Source: DATFDN01 sp963767645
Lineage (GTDB): Bacteria > Pseudomonadota > Alphaproteobacteria > Acetobacterales > Acetobacteraceae
Length of the DNA stretch: 64,000 nucleotides
Assembly (NCBI GenBank): GCA_963767645.1
Contig: CAVYEW010000011.1
Span: 62,001-126,000, forward strand
Direction: 5' to 3'
Positions 35,636-46,551 of the stretch are shown one piece after another. Numbering within the stretch: the first letter of the stretch is position 1; each line of letters opens with the position of its first letter. The notes under the pieces are model-generated. The model saw nothing but the letters and a program-made list of their open reading frames with translations. It was not told the origin of the DNA and did no database searches. The translations under genes were made by a program, and so were the position numbers.

Positions 35636-36812
35636 ATGACCAGGAGGCGGGCAATTCCTGACCAATTTCAGAGCAGAAGGGGAGCGGCGAGGGGCCGAGG
35701 ACGGGGGCAGGCACATCGCGTCTTCCATCCCCTCTCCGGTGCGGATCTGCGGACGCTCTGCGCCGTGCTGTACGGCAATGGCGGCGTCTCGCCGCATCGC
35801 GCGCACGTCGCGGCGATCGCGCTCTGCTCGGCCGTCCTGCGCCTGCCGTTCACCGTCTCCGAGCGGGCCGCGCTCGCCTGGCAGCTGCGGCGAAGTCCGG
35901 CGATGCCGGCGCCGCTCTTCGTCATCGGACACTGGCGCAGCGGCACAACGCATCTTGCAAATGTCTTGAGCCGCTCGCCGCGCTTCGGCATCCTGCCGCC
36001 GATCGCCGTCGGCCTGCCTTGGGAGGCTCTCGGTCTCGCGCGCCTGATCGGCCCGTACATCGAGCAATACCTGCCGCGCAACCGCCTGATCGACGATATC
36101 GCCCTGGCGCCTGACTTGCCGCAGGAAGACGAGCTGGCGCTCGCCAATATGACGCCGCTCTCCTACTACCACGGCCTCTATTTTCCACAGGCGCTGGAAG
36201 CCAACTTCAACACCGGCCTGTTCTTGGAGGACTGCCCGGAGGCGCGGATCAGGACTTGGGCGGGAGCGCTACGCCAATACGTCGCCAAGATGACCTTGCA
36301 CCAGGGCCGCCGGCCGCTGCTGATCCGAAATCCGGTGTACTCGACCCGCATACCCCTCCTGCGCGCGATATGGCCGGACGCGAAGTTCATCCACATCTAT
36401 CGCAATCCGTACGCCGTCTATGCCTCGTCCCGCCGTATGTTCACGACTCTGCTCCGCGAACTCGCCTTGCAGGACGCCGTGGCCGACGTGGACGCGCTGG
36501 TGCTGCGCACCTATCCGCGCCTCATGGCGCGACTGCTGGAAGATGCAGCAATGTTGCCCAGCGGCAGCTTCGCGGAGATACGCTTCGAGACCTTTCGCCA
36601 GAACTCCGCTGGAAGAGGTGGAGCGCGTCTTCTGCGAACTCGGCTTGGCGGGCTTCGCGGAGGCGGAGGAGCGTTTCGCGAGCTATCTAGCTTCTGTGAG
36701 CGGCTACCGCACCGCCGCCCATCGGTGGGCAGCATCGGACCTCGATCGGGTCGCCAAGAGCTGGGAGCCGTTCATCACGCGCTGGGACTACGGTGTGCCC
36801 TCGGCATCGTGA
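35636..36812 (+). pseudogene. Sulfotransferase family protein, frameshifted near the 3' end
   Basis: PAPS-dependent sulfotransferase-like protein. The 5'-phosphosulfate loop is FVIGHWRSGTTHLANVLSRSPRFG, and the 3'-phosphate-binding region is FIHIYRNPYAVYASSRRMF. The frame breaks after EIRFETFRQN: the expected PLEEVERVFCELGLAGF follows in another frame and ends at RWDYGVPSAS. Removing one base at about 36605-36607 gives a 391-residue protein. The start is uncertain (35636 or an internal start after residue 25). Its 3' end overlaps ureG by 25 nt on the opposite strand. Confidence 0.8.
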
Positions 36813-37430
36813 TCTCGACCCAGCCCACCGGCCCGCTCGACGAAAGCCGCCACGTCCGCGACGCCGGCGCCGGAGCGGATATTGGTGAACACGAACGGAC
36901 GCTCGCCGCGCATCCGGCGCGCGTCGCGGTCCATCACCTCCAGGCTGGCGCCGACCAGCGGGGCGAGATCGGTCTTGTTGATCACCAGCAGGTCGCTCCT
37001 GGTGATTCCCGGCCCGCCCTTGCGCGGGATCTTGTCTCCCGCCGAGACGTCGATCACGTAGATCGTCGAGATCGGCCAGCTCCGGGCTGAACGTCGCCGC
37101 CAGGTTGTCGCCGCCGCTCTCGATCAGCAGCACGTCGAGCGCGGGAAAGCGTCGGCACATCTCGGCGACGCCGGCGAGGTTGATCGAGGCGTCCTCGCGG
37201 ATCGCCGTATGCGGGCACCCGCCGGTCTCGATCCCCATGATCCGGTCGGGAGACAGCGACCCGGCGCGGGTGAGGAACTCCGCATCCTCCTTGGTGTAGA
37301 TGTCGTTGGTGATCGCGGCCACCTGCCAGCGATCGCGGAACGCGCGGCACAGCGCATCCATCAAGGCGGTCTTGCCGGTGCCGACCGGCCCGCCGATGCC
37401 CACCCGCAGCGGGCCGTTGCCTGTGGTCAT
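36788..37430 (-). pseudogene. ureG: Urease accessory GTPase UreG, frameshifted
   Basis: UreG is the GTPase that drives nickel delivery to urease. The P-loop GIGGPVGTGKTALM, TNDIYTKEDAEFL, the metal-binding CPH motif in GIETGGCPHTAIREDAS, and LLIESGGDNLAATFSPELADL are intact. The frame then breaks; TIYVIDVSAGDKIPRKGGPGI and VINKTDLAPLVGA lie in another frame. One extra base at about 37067 accounts for it, and a corrected product is 213 residues. It is the last gene of the urease cluster, overlapping ureF by 4 nt. Confidence 0.9.
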
Positions 37431-38092
37431 GAGCGGAAAAGCCTTGTGTGCTGGGTTTCGTGGCGCATCGCGGCGATCTCGGAGCGAAAGCAGGTGCTGC
37501 CCAAATCGTCCAGTGCGGCCTCGCGTGTCGCTTCCGTCACCGCCAGGATCGTTCCTTCAAGCCCGGCGAGCACGCGCAGGCCCGCGGTTTGGCCGAGCGG
37601 CACCAGCCGCACGGCGGCGGAGATCAGGTTGGTGGTCAGACCCTGGAGATAGGCGGCGACGGCTGCCTCTTCCCCGATGCCATGATCCGCGGCGAGAGCG
37701 CCGACAGCCACCGGATAGGGCAGAGGGCCGGACAGCGCGGCCAGACGGGGGCTGCCCCAGACCAGCGCGGCGCGCGCAAAGGCCTCGCCCTGGCCCAGCG
37801 TCTCCGCCAGCCGCTCCCGCGAGCCCGCCACCGCCGCGCCCAACGCGGCAAGGGCCGACAGTGTTGCCCTGTCGGCCCGACACGCATGGCGCAGCAGGAT
37901 CGCGTCCGACCGCCCCGAGCCGTGGGCGAGTACGTCGCCAACCCAGCCAAGGAGACTTGCCTCGTCGCGCACATCCCCCGCCTCCACGGCCCATTCGAGT
38001 CCGTGACTGTAGGCGAAGCCGCCGGTCGGAAAGGCCGGCGACAGCCAGGCCAGCAGCCGCAGCAGCGCCGTAGCATCAATGGTCGTCGTCAT
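37427..38092 (-). CDS. ureF: Urease accessory protein UreF
   Basis: A 221-residue all-helical UreF that works with UreD and UreG in urease activation. Signature regions are LLAWLSPAFPTGGFAYSHGLEWAVEAG at the N-terminus, GQGEAFARAAL and YLQGLTTNLISAAVRLVPLGQTAG near the C-terminus. The ATG at 38092 is chosen to match family starts; it overlaps ureE by 17 nt and is followed by ureG with 4-nt overlap. Confidence 0.93.
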   Translation of the reverse strand: MTTTIDATALLRLLAWLSPAFPTGGFAYSHGLEWAVEAGDVRDEASLLGWVGDVLAHGSGRSDAILLRHACRADRATLSALAALGAAVAGSRERLAETLGQGEAFARAALVWGSPRLAALSGPLPYPVAVGALAADHGIGEEAAVAAYLQGLTTNLISAAVRLVPLGQTAGLRVLAGLEGTILAVTEATREAALDDLGSTCFRSEIAAMRHETQHTRLFRS

Positions 38093-38539
38093 GATGGTGA
38101 TGCCCGCCCGCATAGGCCCCCGCCTCGGGGTCGAACGCCGCCTCGACGCGCCTCATATGACCCCCAAGCTGGCGGACCATGTCGGCGATCACATGGTCGT
38201 CGCGGATGCGCAGCCACTCGCCGAGAAGCTGCACGGGCAAATGCCGGTTGCCGAGATGCCAGGCGATGCGCGTCAGCGCACCTGCATCATGCGCGTGGAT
38301 CTCCAGCAACGGCTCGGGCCGCGCCCGCACGCGCACCACCCCGCCCTGATCGAGCGCCAGCCCGTCTCCGTCCCGCAGCCGCGCCGCCTGCGCCAGATGC
38401 AGCAGCAACTCGGCGCCGGCCTCGGTGCGGAGGGCGATCCGCCGTCGATGGCGCATATCGAAATCGAGCAGCACGGTATCGGACTCGCGCGCCTGATCCC
38501 AGGTGCCAGCCGGCAGGACGGAGATCGCGCGCAGCATCA

Positions 38540-38540
<1 letters not shown>
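38076..38540 (-). CDS. ureE: Urease accessory protein UreE (nickel chaperone)
   Basis: A 154-residue UreE that passes nickel to the apo-urease complex. The N-terminal peptide-binding domain includes DTVLLDFDMRHRRRIALRTEAGAELLLHLAQ. The C-terminal metal-binding domain has AWHLGNRHLPVQLLGEWLRIRDDHVIADMVRQLG. The tail ends in a His/Asp-rich stretch (GGHHHHDDDH) for nickel binding. It abuts ureC by one shared base. Confidence 0.95.
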
Positions 38541-40248
<1,708 letters not shown>

Positions 40249-40249
<1 letters not shown>

Positions 40250-40554
40250 CAGAGCGGACCCATCACGGCGCCCCGGAAACCGAACACCGCACGGCGCCCC
40301 CGGTATGGAATCAGCGTCACCTCCCGGCTCTGCCCCGGCTCGAAGCGGATGGCGGTGCCGGCCGGGATGTCGAGCCGCTGACCCCGGGCAGCGACGCGAT
40401 CAAACGACAGCGCCGGGTTGGTCTCGGCGAAATGATAGTGGCTGCCGACCTGGATCGGCCGGTCGCCGGTGTTGGCGACGGTAAGGGTCGTGCGCGGCAG
40501 GCCGACGTTCAGTTCGACTTCGCCGGAAGCGGGTATTGTTTCGCCGGGGATCAT
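40249..40554 (-). CDS. ureB: Urease subunit beta
   Basis: A 101-residue beta subunit: MIPGETIPASGEVELNVGLPRTTLTVANTGDRPIQVGSHYHFAETNPALSFDR is the diagnostic opening, ending with GFRGAVMGPL. It stabilises the alpha subunit and shapes the nickel site access. In most clusters it directly follows ureA, but here 691 bases, filled by brnTA on the other strand, separate them. Confidence 0.96.
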
Positions 40555-40625
40555 GGCGGGAGTATGCGTGGCAGCGCCGCACGCGCAACTTGCTGGCGTG
40601 CTGAGCCGCTCTGCTTGCGATATCT

Positions 40626-40644
40626 GTATATTTCTGTCATATAC
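40626..40644 (+). promoter_or_regulatory. Candidate operator of brnTA
   Basis: A perfect 6-bp inverted repeat GTATAT / ATATAC, separated by 7 nt, ends 5 nt before the predicted brnT GTG. The stretch is AT-rich in otherwise GC-rich DNA. A ribbon-helix-helix antitoxin would bind such a site. The small gap to the start codon, with no ribosome site, would suit a leaderless transcript; this is inference. Confidence 0.45.
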
Positions 40645-40649
40645 GTCCT

Positions 40650-40976
40650 GTGGTCGGTCTCGATCGAGCGGAAGGGTTCGAGTGGGATGCGGGCAACAGC
40701 CGCAAGAGCGTGGATAAGCGCGGTATCGGCCAGGGCGAGGCGGAACAGGTTTTCTTCAACACGCCGTTGCTGGTCTTGACCGATGAGCGACATAGTATTC
40801 TGGAGCCTCGCTACCATGCGCTTGGGCAAACGGATGACGGGCGGCGATTGCTGATCAGCTTCACGCTCCTTGATGGCGGGCGGCGCATTCGCGTGATTTC
40901 CGCCCGCGACATGCATCGGAAGGAGAGGGCGCGTTATGAGCAAGAAGCTGAAGCCAGTTCCGGTGTTCAGCAGTGA
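40650..40976 (+). CDS. brnT: BrnT-family toxin
   Basis: A 108-residue RNase-type toxin of the BrnT family. The family core FEWDAGNSRKS, then DERHSILEPRYHALGQTDDGRRLLISFTL and RIRVISARDMHRKERARYEQ, contains the conserved arginine/histidine residues of the fold. The start is a GTG at 40650 right after an AT-rich inverted repeat. The gene runs opposite to the urease genes and overlaps its antitoxin gene by 41 nt. Confidence 0.85.
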   Translation: MVGLDRAEGFEWDAGNSRKSVDKRGIGQGEAEQVFFNTPLLVLTDERHSILEPRYHALGQTDDGRRLLISFTLLDGGRRIRVISARDMHRKERARYEQEAEASSGVQQ

Positions 40977-41202
40977 GGCGGACGAGCGGCGGTTCTGGGA
41001 ATCGCATGATTCGTCCGATTATCTCGATTGGAGTAAGGCCGAGCGGGTGCGGCTGCCCGCCCTGAAGCCGACCAGTACCGCTATTTCGCTGCGTTTGCCG
41101 ATGCCGCTTTTGGAGCGGATCAAGATTGCAGCGAACAAGCGCGACGTTCCCTACCAGTCGCTGATCAAGATGTGGCTGGCGGAAAAGGTCGACAGCGCCT
41201 AG
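40936..41202 (+). CDS. brnA: BrnA/CopG-type antitoxin
   Basis: An 88-residue CopG/ribbon-helix-helix antitoxin partner of BrnT-like toxins: VPVFSSEADERRFWESHDSSDYLDWSKAERVRLPALKP, then the DNA-binding TAISLRLPMPLLERIKIAANKRDVPYQSLIKMWLAEKV. It is read from within the 3' end of brnT, typical of toxin-first brnTA operons, where BrnA represses the operon. It ends 44 nt before the convergent ureA stop codon. Confidence 0.88.
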   Translation: MSKKLKPVPVFSSEADERRFWESHDSSDYLDWSKAERVRLPALKPTSTAISLRLPMPLLERIKIAANKRDVPYQSLIKMWLAEKVDSA

Positions 41203-41245
41203 CCAGAATGGCGGCGATCAAGGCGGCTCGCAAGCTGACCGTCCC

Positions 41246-41548
41246 TCACCGGATCGGCTCATGCACGGTGACGAGCTTGGTGCCGTCGGGGAAGGTTGCC
41301 TCAACCTGCACGTCTTGGATCATCTCCGCCACACCCTCCATCACCTGCGCGCGGCTGATGACGCGCGCGCCCGCGTCCATCAGGTCGGCAACGCTGCGCC
41401 CGTCGCGCGCGCCTTCCACCACGAAATCGGTGATGAGCGCGACCGCCTCGGGATGGTTCAGCTTCACCCCGCGCTCCAGCCGCCGCCGCGCGATGATCGC
41501 GGCCATCGCGACCATCAGCTTGTCCTTCTCGCGCGGGGTCAGGTTCAT
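41246..41548 (-). CDS. ureA: Urease subunit gamma
   Basis: A 100-residue gamma subunit: MNLTPREKDKLMVAMAAIIARRRLERGVKLNHPEAVALITDFVVEGARDG is diagnostic, ending with GTKLVTVHEPIR. It joins beta and alpha subunits in the urease trimer. It follows ureD by 12 nt and is cut off from ureB by the inserted brnTA module. Confidence 0.97.
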   Translation of the reverse strand: MNLTPREKDKLMVAMAAIIARRRLERGVKLNHPEAVALITDFVVEGARDGRSVADLMDAGARVISRAQVMEGVAEMIQDVQVEATFPDGTKLVTVHEPIR

Positions 41549-41560
41549 GCGTCTTTCCTG

Positions 41561-42396
41561 TCAGCACAACCACACGCGCGGCAGCGGGCGGTCCCGCACC
41601 GCGCCGAGCGCGCGGGCGACGATGCGACGCAGCTTGGCCCCGTCCGAGGTCAGGATGCGCGCCACCAACAGCCCGCCCCAGGCGCTGGCGCCCGCCTCCG
41701 CGTCGCCCAGCGCGGCGCGCACGGCGTCGATATGGGCTTCGGCATCCAACGCGGCATGGACCAGTATCGCCATGGCGCGCGCGCCCGCCGCAACAGCGGG
41801 ACGGTCAAGCAGAGCATTTGCGGCGCCGGCAATACGCACCGCCTCGTGCAGCAGCGGGACGCCGTCGCGGCTGCAGCGCGATCACGTCGCGCAGCCTCGC
41901 CTCGCGCACGACCTCCCCCATCGCGGCACGGCCGAACACCAGCATCTCCACGGCGAGGAACCAGGAATCCGGCGCCAACTCCACGTCCAGGCGCCGGTCG
42001 AGCGCGCACCCGTCGAACAGGATCGTCTCCTGCGCCAGCCACTCCGCCGCGGCGCCCGCCGCCACCGTGATCTGCTGTCCGCAGCCGTGCCGGCTTGCTT
42101 GCCGGCAAGGCGCGATAGAGTCGTTCGGCCGCCTGGCCCGCGATGCTCGCTCGCGCGCCGGGTCCCAGCACGAAGCGGCTGTCCAGCCTATCGCCGCCGG
42201 CGACCCCGCCAGAGGTGTTCAACGTCACCACGCCGGTCCACTCCGCCGGTTGGGGGCGGGGGAACCGCGCCTTCAGGCAGCCCGCCTGGCGCAGCGTGTC
42301 CAGCACGGTTGCGCCGTCCCGTACCTTCAACCCCACCGCAAGCGCGCCGGCCGCCCGTTGATGCGCGGGCTCAGACCGACAACCGGCGTCGAACAT
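41561..42396 (-). pseudogene. ureD: Urease accessory protein UreD, with two frameshifts
   Basis: UreD scaffolds urease activation. Three frames each match part of it. The first runs from MFDAGCRSEP to VTLNTSGGVAGGDRLD and ends near SKPARLRT. The second carries ITVAAGAAAEWLAQETILFDGCALDRRLDVEL...MGEVVREARLRDVIAL. The third carries VRIAGAANALLDRPAVAAGARAMAIL to the end. One extra base at about 42075 and another at about 41869-41870 restore a 277-residue protein. The gene overlaps urtE and precedes ureA, as in other urt-ure clusters. Confidence 0.88.
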
Positions 42397-43077
42397 CGCC
42401 TTCGTCTAGCTCCTCGCGCGCGCCGGCCAGCACGATGCTGCCCCGGTCCATCACCGCAATGGTCTGCGCCAGCTCCCGCGCGAAGTCCAGGTACTGCTCG
42501 ACCAGCAGGATCGCCATGTCGCCGCGCGCCCGCAAGCAGCGCGATCACGCGCGCGATGTCCTTGACGATGCTCGGCTGGATGCCCTCGGTCGGCTCGTCG
42601 AGCAGCAGCAGGCGCGGGCGCGTCACCAGGGCGCGGGCGAGCGCAAGCTGTTGCTGCTGACCCCCCGACAGATCCCCGCCGCGCCGGCGCAGCATGGATT
42701 TCAGGATGGGGAACAGCTCGAACACCTCGTCCGGCACGCGCCTTTGGCCGCGCGGCAGGACGGCAAAGCCGGTTTCCAGGTTCTCGCGCACGCTCAGCAG
42801 CGGGAAGATGTCGCGCCCCTGCGGCACCCAGGCAATACCGCGCCGCGCCCGCTCATGCGTGGGCAGGCGGGTGATATCGGCGCCCTCCCACCGTATCGCA
42901 CCGGCGCTGATCGGGCGCGCGCCCATGATCGCGCGCAGCAGACTTGTCTTGCCGACGCCGTTGCGCCCGAGCAGGCACGTCACGGCGCCCGGCCGCGCAT
43001 CGAGCGACACGCCCCGCAGTGCGATGGCGGCGCCGTAATGGAGGGTGACTGAAGCGACGTCGAGGAGTTCCTGTCAT
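42371..43077 (-). pseudogene. urtE: Urea ABC transporter ATP-binding protein UrtE, with two frameshifts
   Basis: One of two ATPases for the urea importer. Walker A LLGRNGVGKTSLL, signature LSGGQQQQLALARAL and Walker B LLLLDEPTEGIQPSI are intact. Near the start, the ATG at 43077 overlaps urtD (ATGA), but the next conserved residues (LLDVASVTLHYG) are one base out of frame, restored by removing one A at 43068-43069. Near the end, one extra base at 42529-42531 separates RVIALL from ARGDMAILLVEQYLDF; the corrected stop lies at 42371. The full corrected length is 234 residues. Confidence 0.86.
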
Positions 43078-43820
43078 CGGCCGAGATAGACCTCCACGAC
43101 CCGCGGGTCGTCGCTGACATGGTCGATCGAGCCCTCGGACAGCACGGCGCCCTCATGCAGCACCGTGACCTTCGTATCCAGCGCGCGCACGAAAGCCATG
43201 TCGTGCTCCACCACCACCACGCTGCGGGTGCGGTTGATCGCACGCAGCAGCTCGGCCGTCTGCTCGGTCTCCGCGTCGGTCATGCCGGCCACCGGCTCGT
43301 CCACCAGCAGCAGGCGCGGGTCCTGCGCCAGCAGCATGCCGATCTCCAGCCACTGCTTCTGCCCGTGCGACAGCTCGGCGGCGAGACGGCGCCGCTCGGC
43401 GGTCAGGCGTATCGTCTGCAGGATCTCGTCGATGCGCGCATGCTCGGCCCTGGTCTCGCGGGCGCGCAGCGTCCGGCGTGCCCGGCGGTCGCCGGCCAGG
43501 GCCAGCAGCAGGTTGTCCCAGACGCTGTGCGGCTCGAACACGGTCGGCTTCTGGAACTTCCGCCCGATCCCGAGCGCGGCAATCGCCGGCTCGTCCAGTC
43601 GCGTGAGGTCGGTGTCCTCGCCGAACACGACCCGCCCGCTGCCCGGCCGGGTCTTGCCAGTGATGACATCCATCATCGTCGTCTTGCCCGCGCCGTTCGG
43701 CCCGATCACCGCGCGCATCTCGCCGGGCGCGAGCACGAGCGACAGCTCGTTCAGCGCTCGGAACCCGTCGAACGAGACGGTGACGCCGTCGAGATAGAGC
43801 AGCGTTCCCGTCGCGCTCAT
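43074..43820 (-). CDS. urtD: Urea ABC transporter ATP-binding protein UrtD
   Basis: A 248-residue ATPase of the urea importer. Walker A AVIGPNGAGKTTMMDVITGK, DTDLTRLDEPAIAALGIGRKFQKPTVFEPHSVWDNLLLAL, signature LSHGQKQWLEIGMLL, Walker B LLLVDEPVAGMTDAETE and the H-loop VVEHDMAFVRAL are present. LSHGQKQWLEIGM is the UrtD-specific signature variant. The ATG at 43820 overlaps urtC by 4 nt. Confidence 0.95.
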   Translation of the reverse strand: MSATGTLLYLDGVTVSFDGFRALNELSLVLAPGEMRAVIGPNGAGKTTMMDVITGKTRPGSGRVVFGEDTDLTRLDEPAIAALGIGRKFQKPTVFEPHSVWDNLLLALAGDRRARRTLRARETRAEHARIDEILQTIRLTAERRRLAAELSHGQKQWLEIGMLLAQDPRLLLVDEPVAGMTDAETEQTAELLRAINRTRSVVVVEHDMAFVRALDTKVTVLHEGAVLSEGSIDHVSDDPRVVEVYLGR

Positions 43821-44940
43821 CCCGTCACCTCGGAGGCGGCGCGGGCGGCGGCGGCCTCGATCGGGCCGGGCGCGGCGTGGCGCCCGCGCCGGACGAACAG
43901 CCCGGCCAGCCCGCGCGGCAACAGCAGCGTGACCAGCACGAACAGGGCGCCCAGGCCGAACAGCCAGAATTCCGGCGCTGCGGCGGTCAACCAGGTCTTG
44001 GCGAGGTTGACCAGAACCGCGCCCAGGATCGCGCCCCAGAGCGTGCCACGCCCGCCCACCGCGACCCAGATCACCGCCTCGACGGAGTTGCCCGGCGCGA
44101 ACTCGCTCGGGTTGATGATGCCCACCTGCGGCACGTAGAGCGCCCCGCCGATGCCGGCCATGACGGCCGAGACGACCCAGACAACCAGCTTGTAGGACTC
44201 CGGCCGGTAGCCCAGGAACCGCGTCCGGGCCTCCGCATCCCGCACCGCGATCAGCACCTTGCCGAACCGCGAGCCGACCATATGCCGCGCCAGCACGTAG
44301 CCGGCGGCGAGCGCCGTCGCGGTCGCCAGCAGCAGCGCCACCCGCGTCCTGTTGGCTTGCAGCGGCAGGCCAAGCAGGTCCTTGAAGTCGGTCATGCCGT
44401 TGTTGCCGCCGAAACCCATGTCGTTGCGGAAGAAGGCGAGCATCAGCGCATAGGTCAGCGCCTGGGTGATGATGGAGAGATACACCCCGCCGACCCGGGA
44501 GCGGAACGCGAACCACCCGAACACGAACGCCAGCGCACCGGGACCAGCAGCGCCATGAGGGCGGCGAAGGCGAAGTGCTCGAAGCCGTGCCAATACCAGG
44601 GCAGGTCGTGCCAGCCCAGGAAGACCATGAAGTCAGGCAGCCGCGCATCGGCGTAGACTCCCCGCGCGCCGATCTCGCGCATCAGGTACATGCCCATGGC
44701 ATAGCCGCCCAGCGCGAAGAAGGCCGCGTGGCCGAGGCTGAGAATGCCGGCATATCCCCACACCAAATCGAGCGCCAAGGCGAGGATCGCGTAGCAAAGG
44801 TACTTGCCCGCCAGCGACACGCCATAGGCCGACACATGCAGGGCGGAGTCCGCCGGCACGGCCAGGTTCAGAATCGCGAGCAGCAGCGCGGCCCCCAGCA
44901 CCAGCGCCGGCGCGAGAAAGGCGGCGCGGGCAGGCATCAT
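43817..44940 (-). pseudogene. urtC: Urea ABC transporter permease UrtC, frameshifted
   Basis: A LivM-like inner-membrane permease subunit. The N-terminal part has AYGVSLAGKYLCYAILALALDLVWGYAGILSLGHAAFFALGGYAMGMYLMREIG and HDLPWYWHGFEHFAFAALMALLVP. The C-terminal part has ALAFVFGWFAFRSRVGGVYLSIITQALTYALMLAFFRNDMGFGGNNG. They lie in two frames; adding one base at about 44537-44541 (a GGG run) joins them into 374 residues. The ATG at 44940 overlaps the urtB stop. Confidence 0.9.
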
Positions 44941-46529
44941 GCCTCCACCGCCCGTCCCCTGATCGGAAACAGCCCGCGCGGCTTGCGCTGGATGAACAGG
45001 ATCAGCAGCACGAGCACCGCGATCTTGCCCAGCACCGCTCCGGCGATCGGCTCCAGGAACTTGTTCGCCACGCCGAGGACCAGCGCGCCCACCACCGTGC
45101 CCCAGAGATTGCCCACGCCGCCGAACACCACGACCATGAAGCTGTCGATGATGTAGCCCTGGCCCAGATTGGGGCTGACATTGTCGATCTGGCTGAGCGC
45201 CACGCCGGCCATCCCGGCCACGCCCGATCCGAGCCCGAAGGTGAGCGCATCGATGCGCGGCGTGCGGATGCCCATCGCCGCCGCCATCAGCCGGTTCTGC
45301 GTCACCGCGCGCATCCGCAGGCCGAGCGAGGTGAACCGCATCACCGCCATCAGCCCGGCCAATACCAGGAACGCAAAGACGATGATGGCAAGCCGGTTGT
45401 AGGTCAGCGCCAGCCCGCCGAGATGCAGCTCCCCGCTCATCCACGCCGGCGTGCTGACCGCGCGGTTGTTGGCCCCGAACACGGTGCGGACCGCTTGCTG
45501 CAGGATGAGGCTCAGCCCCCAGGTGGCCAGCAGCGTCTCAAGCGGCCGGCCGTAGAGCCAGCGGATCAGCGTGCGCTCGATGAGAATGCCGAGTGCGCCG
45601 GAGACGGCGAAGGCGGCGGGAACAGCGAGCAGCAGGCTCACGCCGGACAGCGCCGGGGCGAGACCGAGCACCGCGCCCTGCACCACGAACGTCGTGTAGG
45701 CGCCCAGCATGACCATCTCGCCATGCGCCATGTTGATGACGCCCATCACGCCGAAGGTCACGGCGAGCCCGGCTGCGGCGAGCAGCAGCACGGAGCCGAG
45801 CGAGATGCCGTAATAGATCCCTTGCGCCAGATTCCACAGTCGCAGGCTGCCGTCGATCGCCGCGATTGCCGAGGCAGCGGCGGCGGCCACCGCCGGCGGC
45901 TGATCCGACAACTGATCGAGCAGCGCCCGTGCCTCCATTCCGCCCCGCGCGCGGAGCCTTGTGACGGCTTCGAGCCGGTCCTGGGTCGAGGCTTCAGGTG
46001 TGAACAGGAGCGCGGCGGCCCGCGCGTCCATCATCGCGTGCCGAACGCCGGGAGCCGTTTCCTTCGCCAGGGCTCGGTCCAATGCGGTAAGGACGTGCGG
46101 GTCATGGTCGTGGAACACGGCGGCGGCGGCGGCGGCTCGCGCCGCCGGGTCGGGCGAGAACAGGCGCAACGCGCCCAGGGCATCGTTGATCGCCTCGCGC
46201 ACCGGATTGCTCACCCGGACCTTTTTCAGCCCACGCGGCGCAACGTCCGGAGCCGGTGCGCCGGTCGCCGCATCGAAGAAGCCGGACGGCGTGCGGATGA
46301 ATAGCGCGCGATCGCCGCGGACATACAGATTGCCCTCGTTCAGCGCGGCGATCACCGGCAGCGCGCGGGGATCGCCCGATCGACCCAGCGCCTCCACCCC
46401 GCGGCGGAGGTCGTCGAGGCTGGAGGAGGCCAGGGCGGAGAGCGGGGAGGCGCCCTCCGCCCGGACATCGTGGGCCACGCCGAGCGCGAGACAGGCGAGG
46501 AGCAGGATGGCCCAAAGCCGGCTCATCAC
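44937..46529 (-). CDS. urtB: Urea ABC transporter permease UrtB
   Basis: A 530-residue LivH-like permease with the long N-terminal periplasmic domain typical of UrtB. The signal peptide is about residues 1-24, and the next ~210 residues are helical repeats (SLDDLRRGVEALGRSGDPRALPVIAALNEGNLYVR). The membrane domain begins near residue 230 with ISLGSVLLLAAAGLAVTFGVMGVINMAHGEMVMLGAYTTFVVQ. It forms the channel together with UrtC. The frame is intact. Confidence 0.95.
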   Translation of the reverse strand: MMSRLWAILLLACLALGVAHDVRAEGASPLSALASSSLDDLRRGVEALGRSGDPRALPVIAALNEGNLYVRGDRALFIRTPSGFFDAATGAPAPDVAPRGLKKVRVSNPVREAINDALGALRLFSPDPAARAAAAAAVFHDHDPHVLTALDRALAKETAPGVRHAMMDARAAALLFTPEASTQDRLEAVTRLRARGGMEARALLDQLSDQPPAVAAAAASAIAAIDGSLRLWNLAQGIYYGISLGSVLLLAAAGLAVTFGVMGVINMAHGEMVMLGAYTTFVVQGAVLGLAPALSGVSLLLAVPAAFAVSGALGILIERTLIRWLYGRPLETLLATWGLSLILQQAVRTVFGANNRAVSTPAWMSGELHLGGLALTYNRLAIIVFAFLVLAGLMAVMRFTSLGLRMRAVTQNRLMAAAMGIRTPRIDALTFGLGSGVAGMAGVALSQIDNVSPNLGQGYIIDSFMVVVFGGVGNLWGTVVGALVLGVANKFLEPIAGAVLGKIAVLVLLILFIQRKPRGLFPIRGRAVEA

Positions 46530-46551
46530 TCGTCTCCCGCCCGGCCTGGGC

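Noticed and set aside
41172..43052. 626-residue plus-strand frame across ureA, ureD and urtE
   Set aside because: Antisense shadow; sequence is low-complexity and the minus-strand genes are recognisable despite frameshifts.
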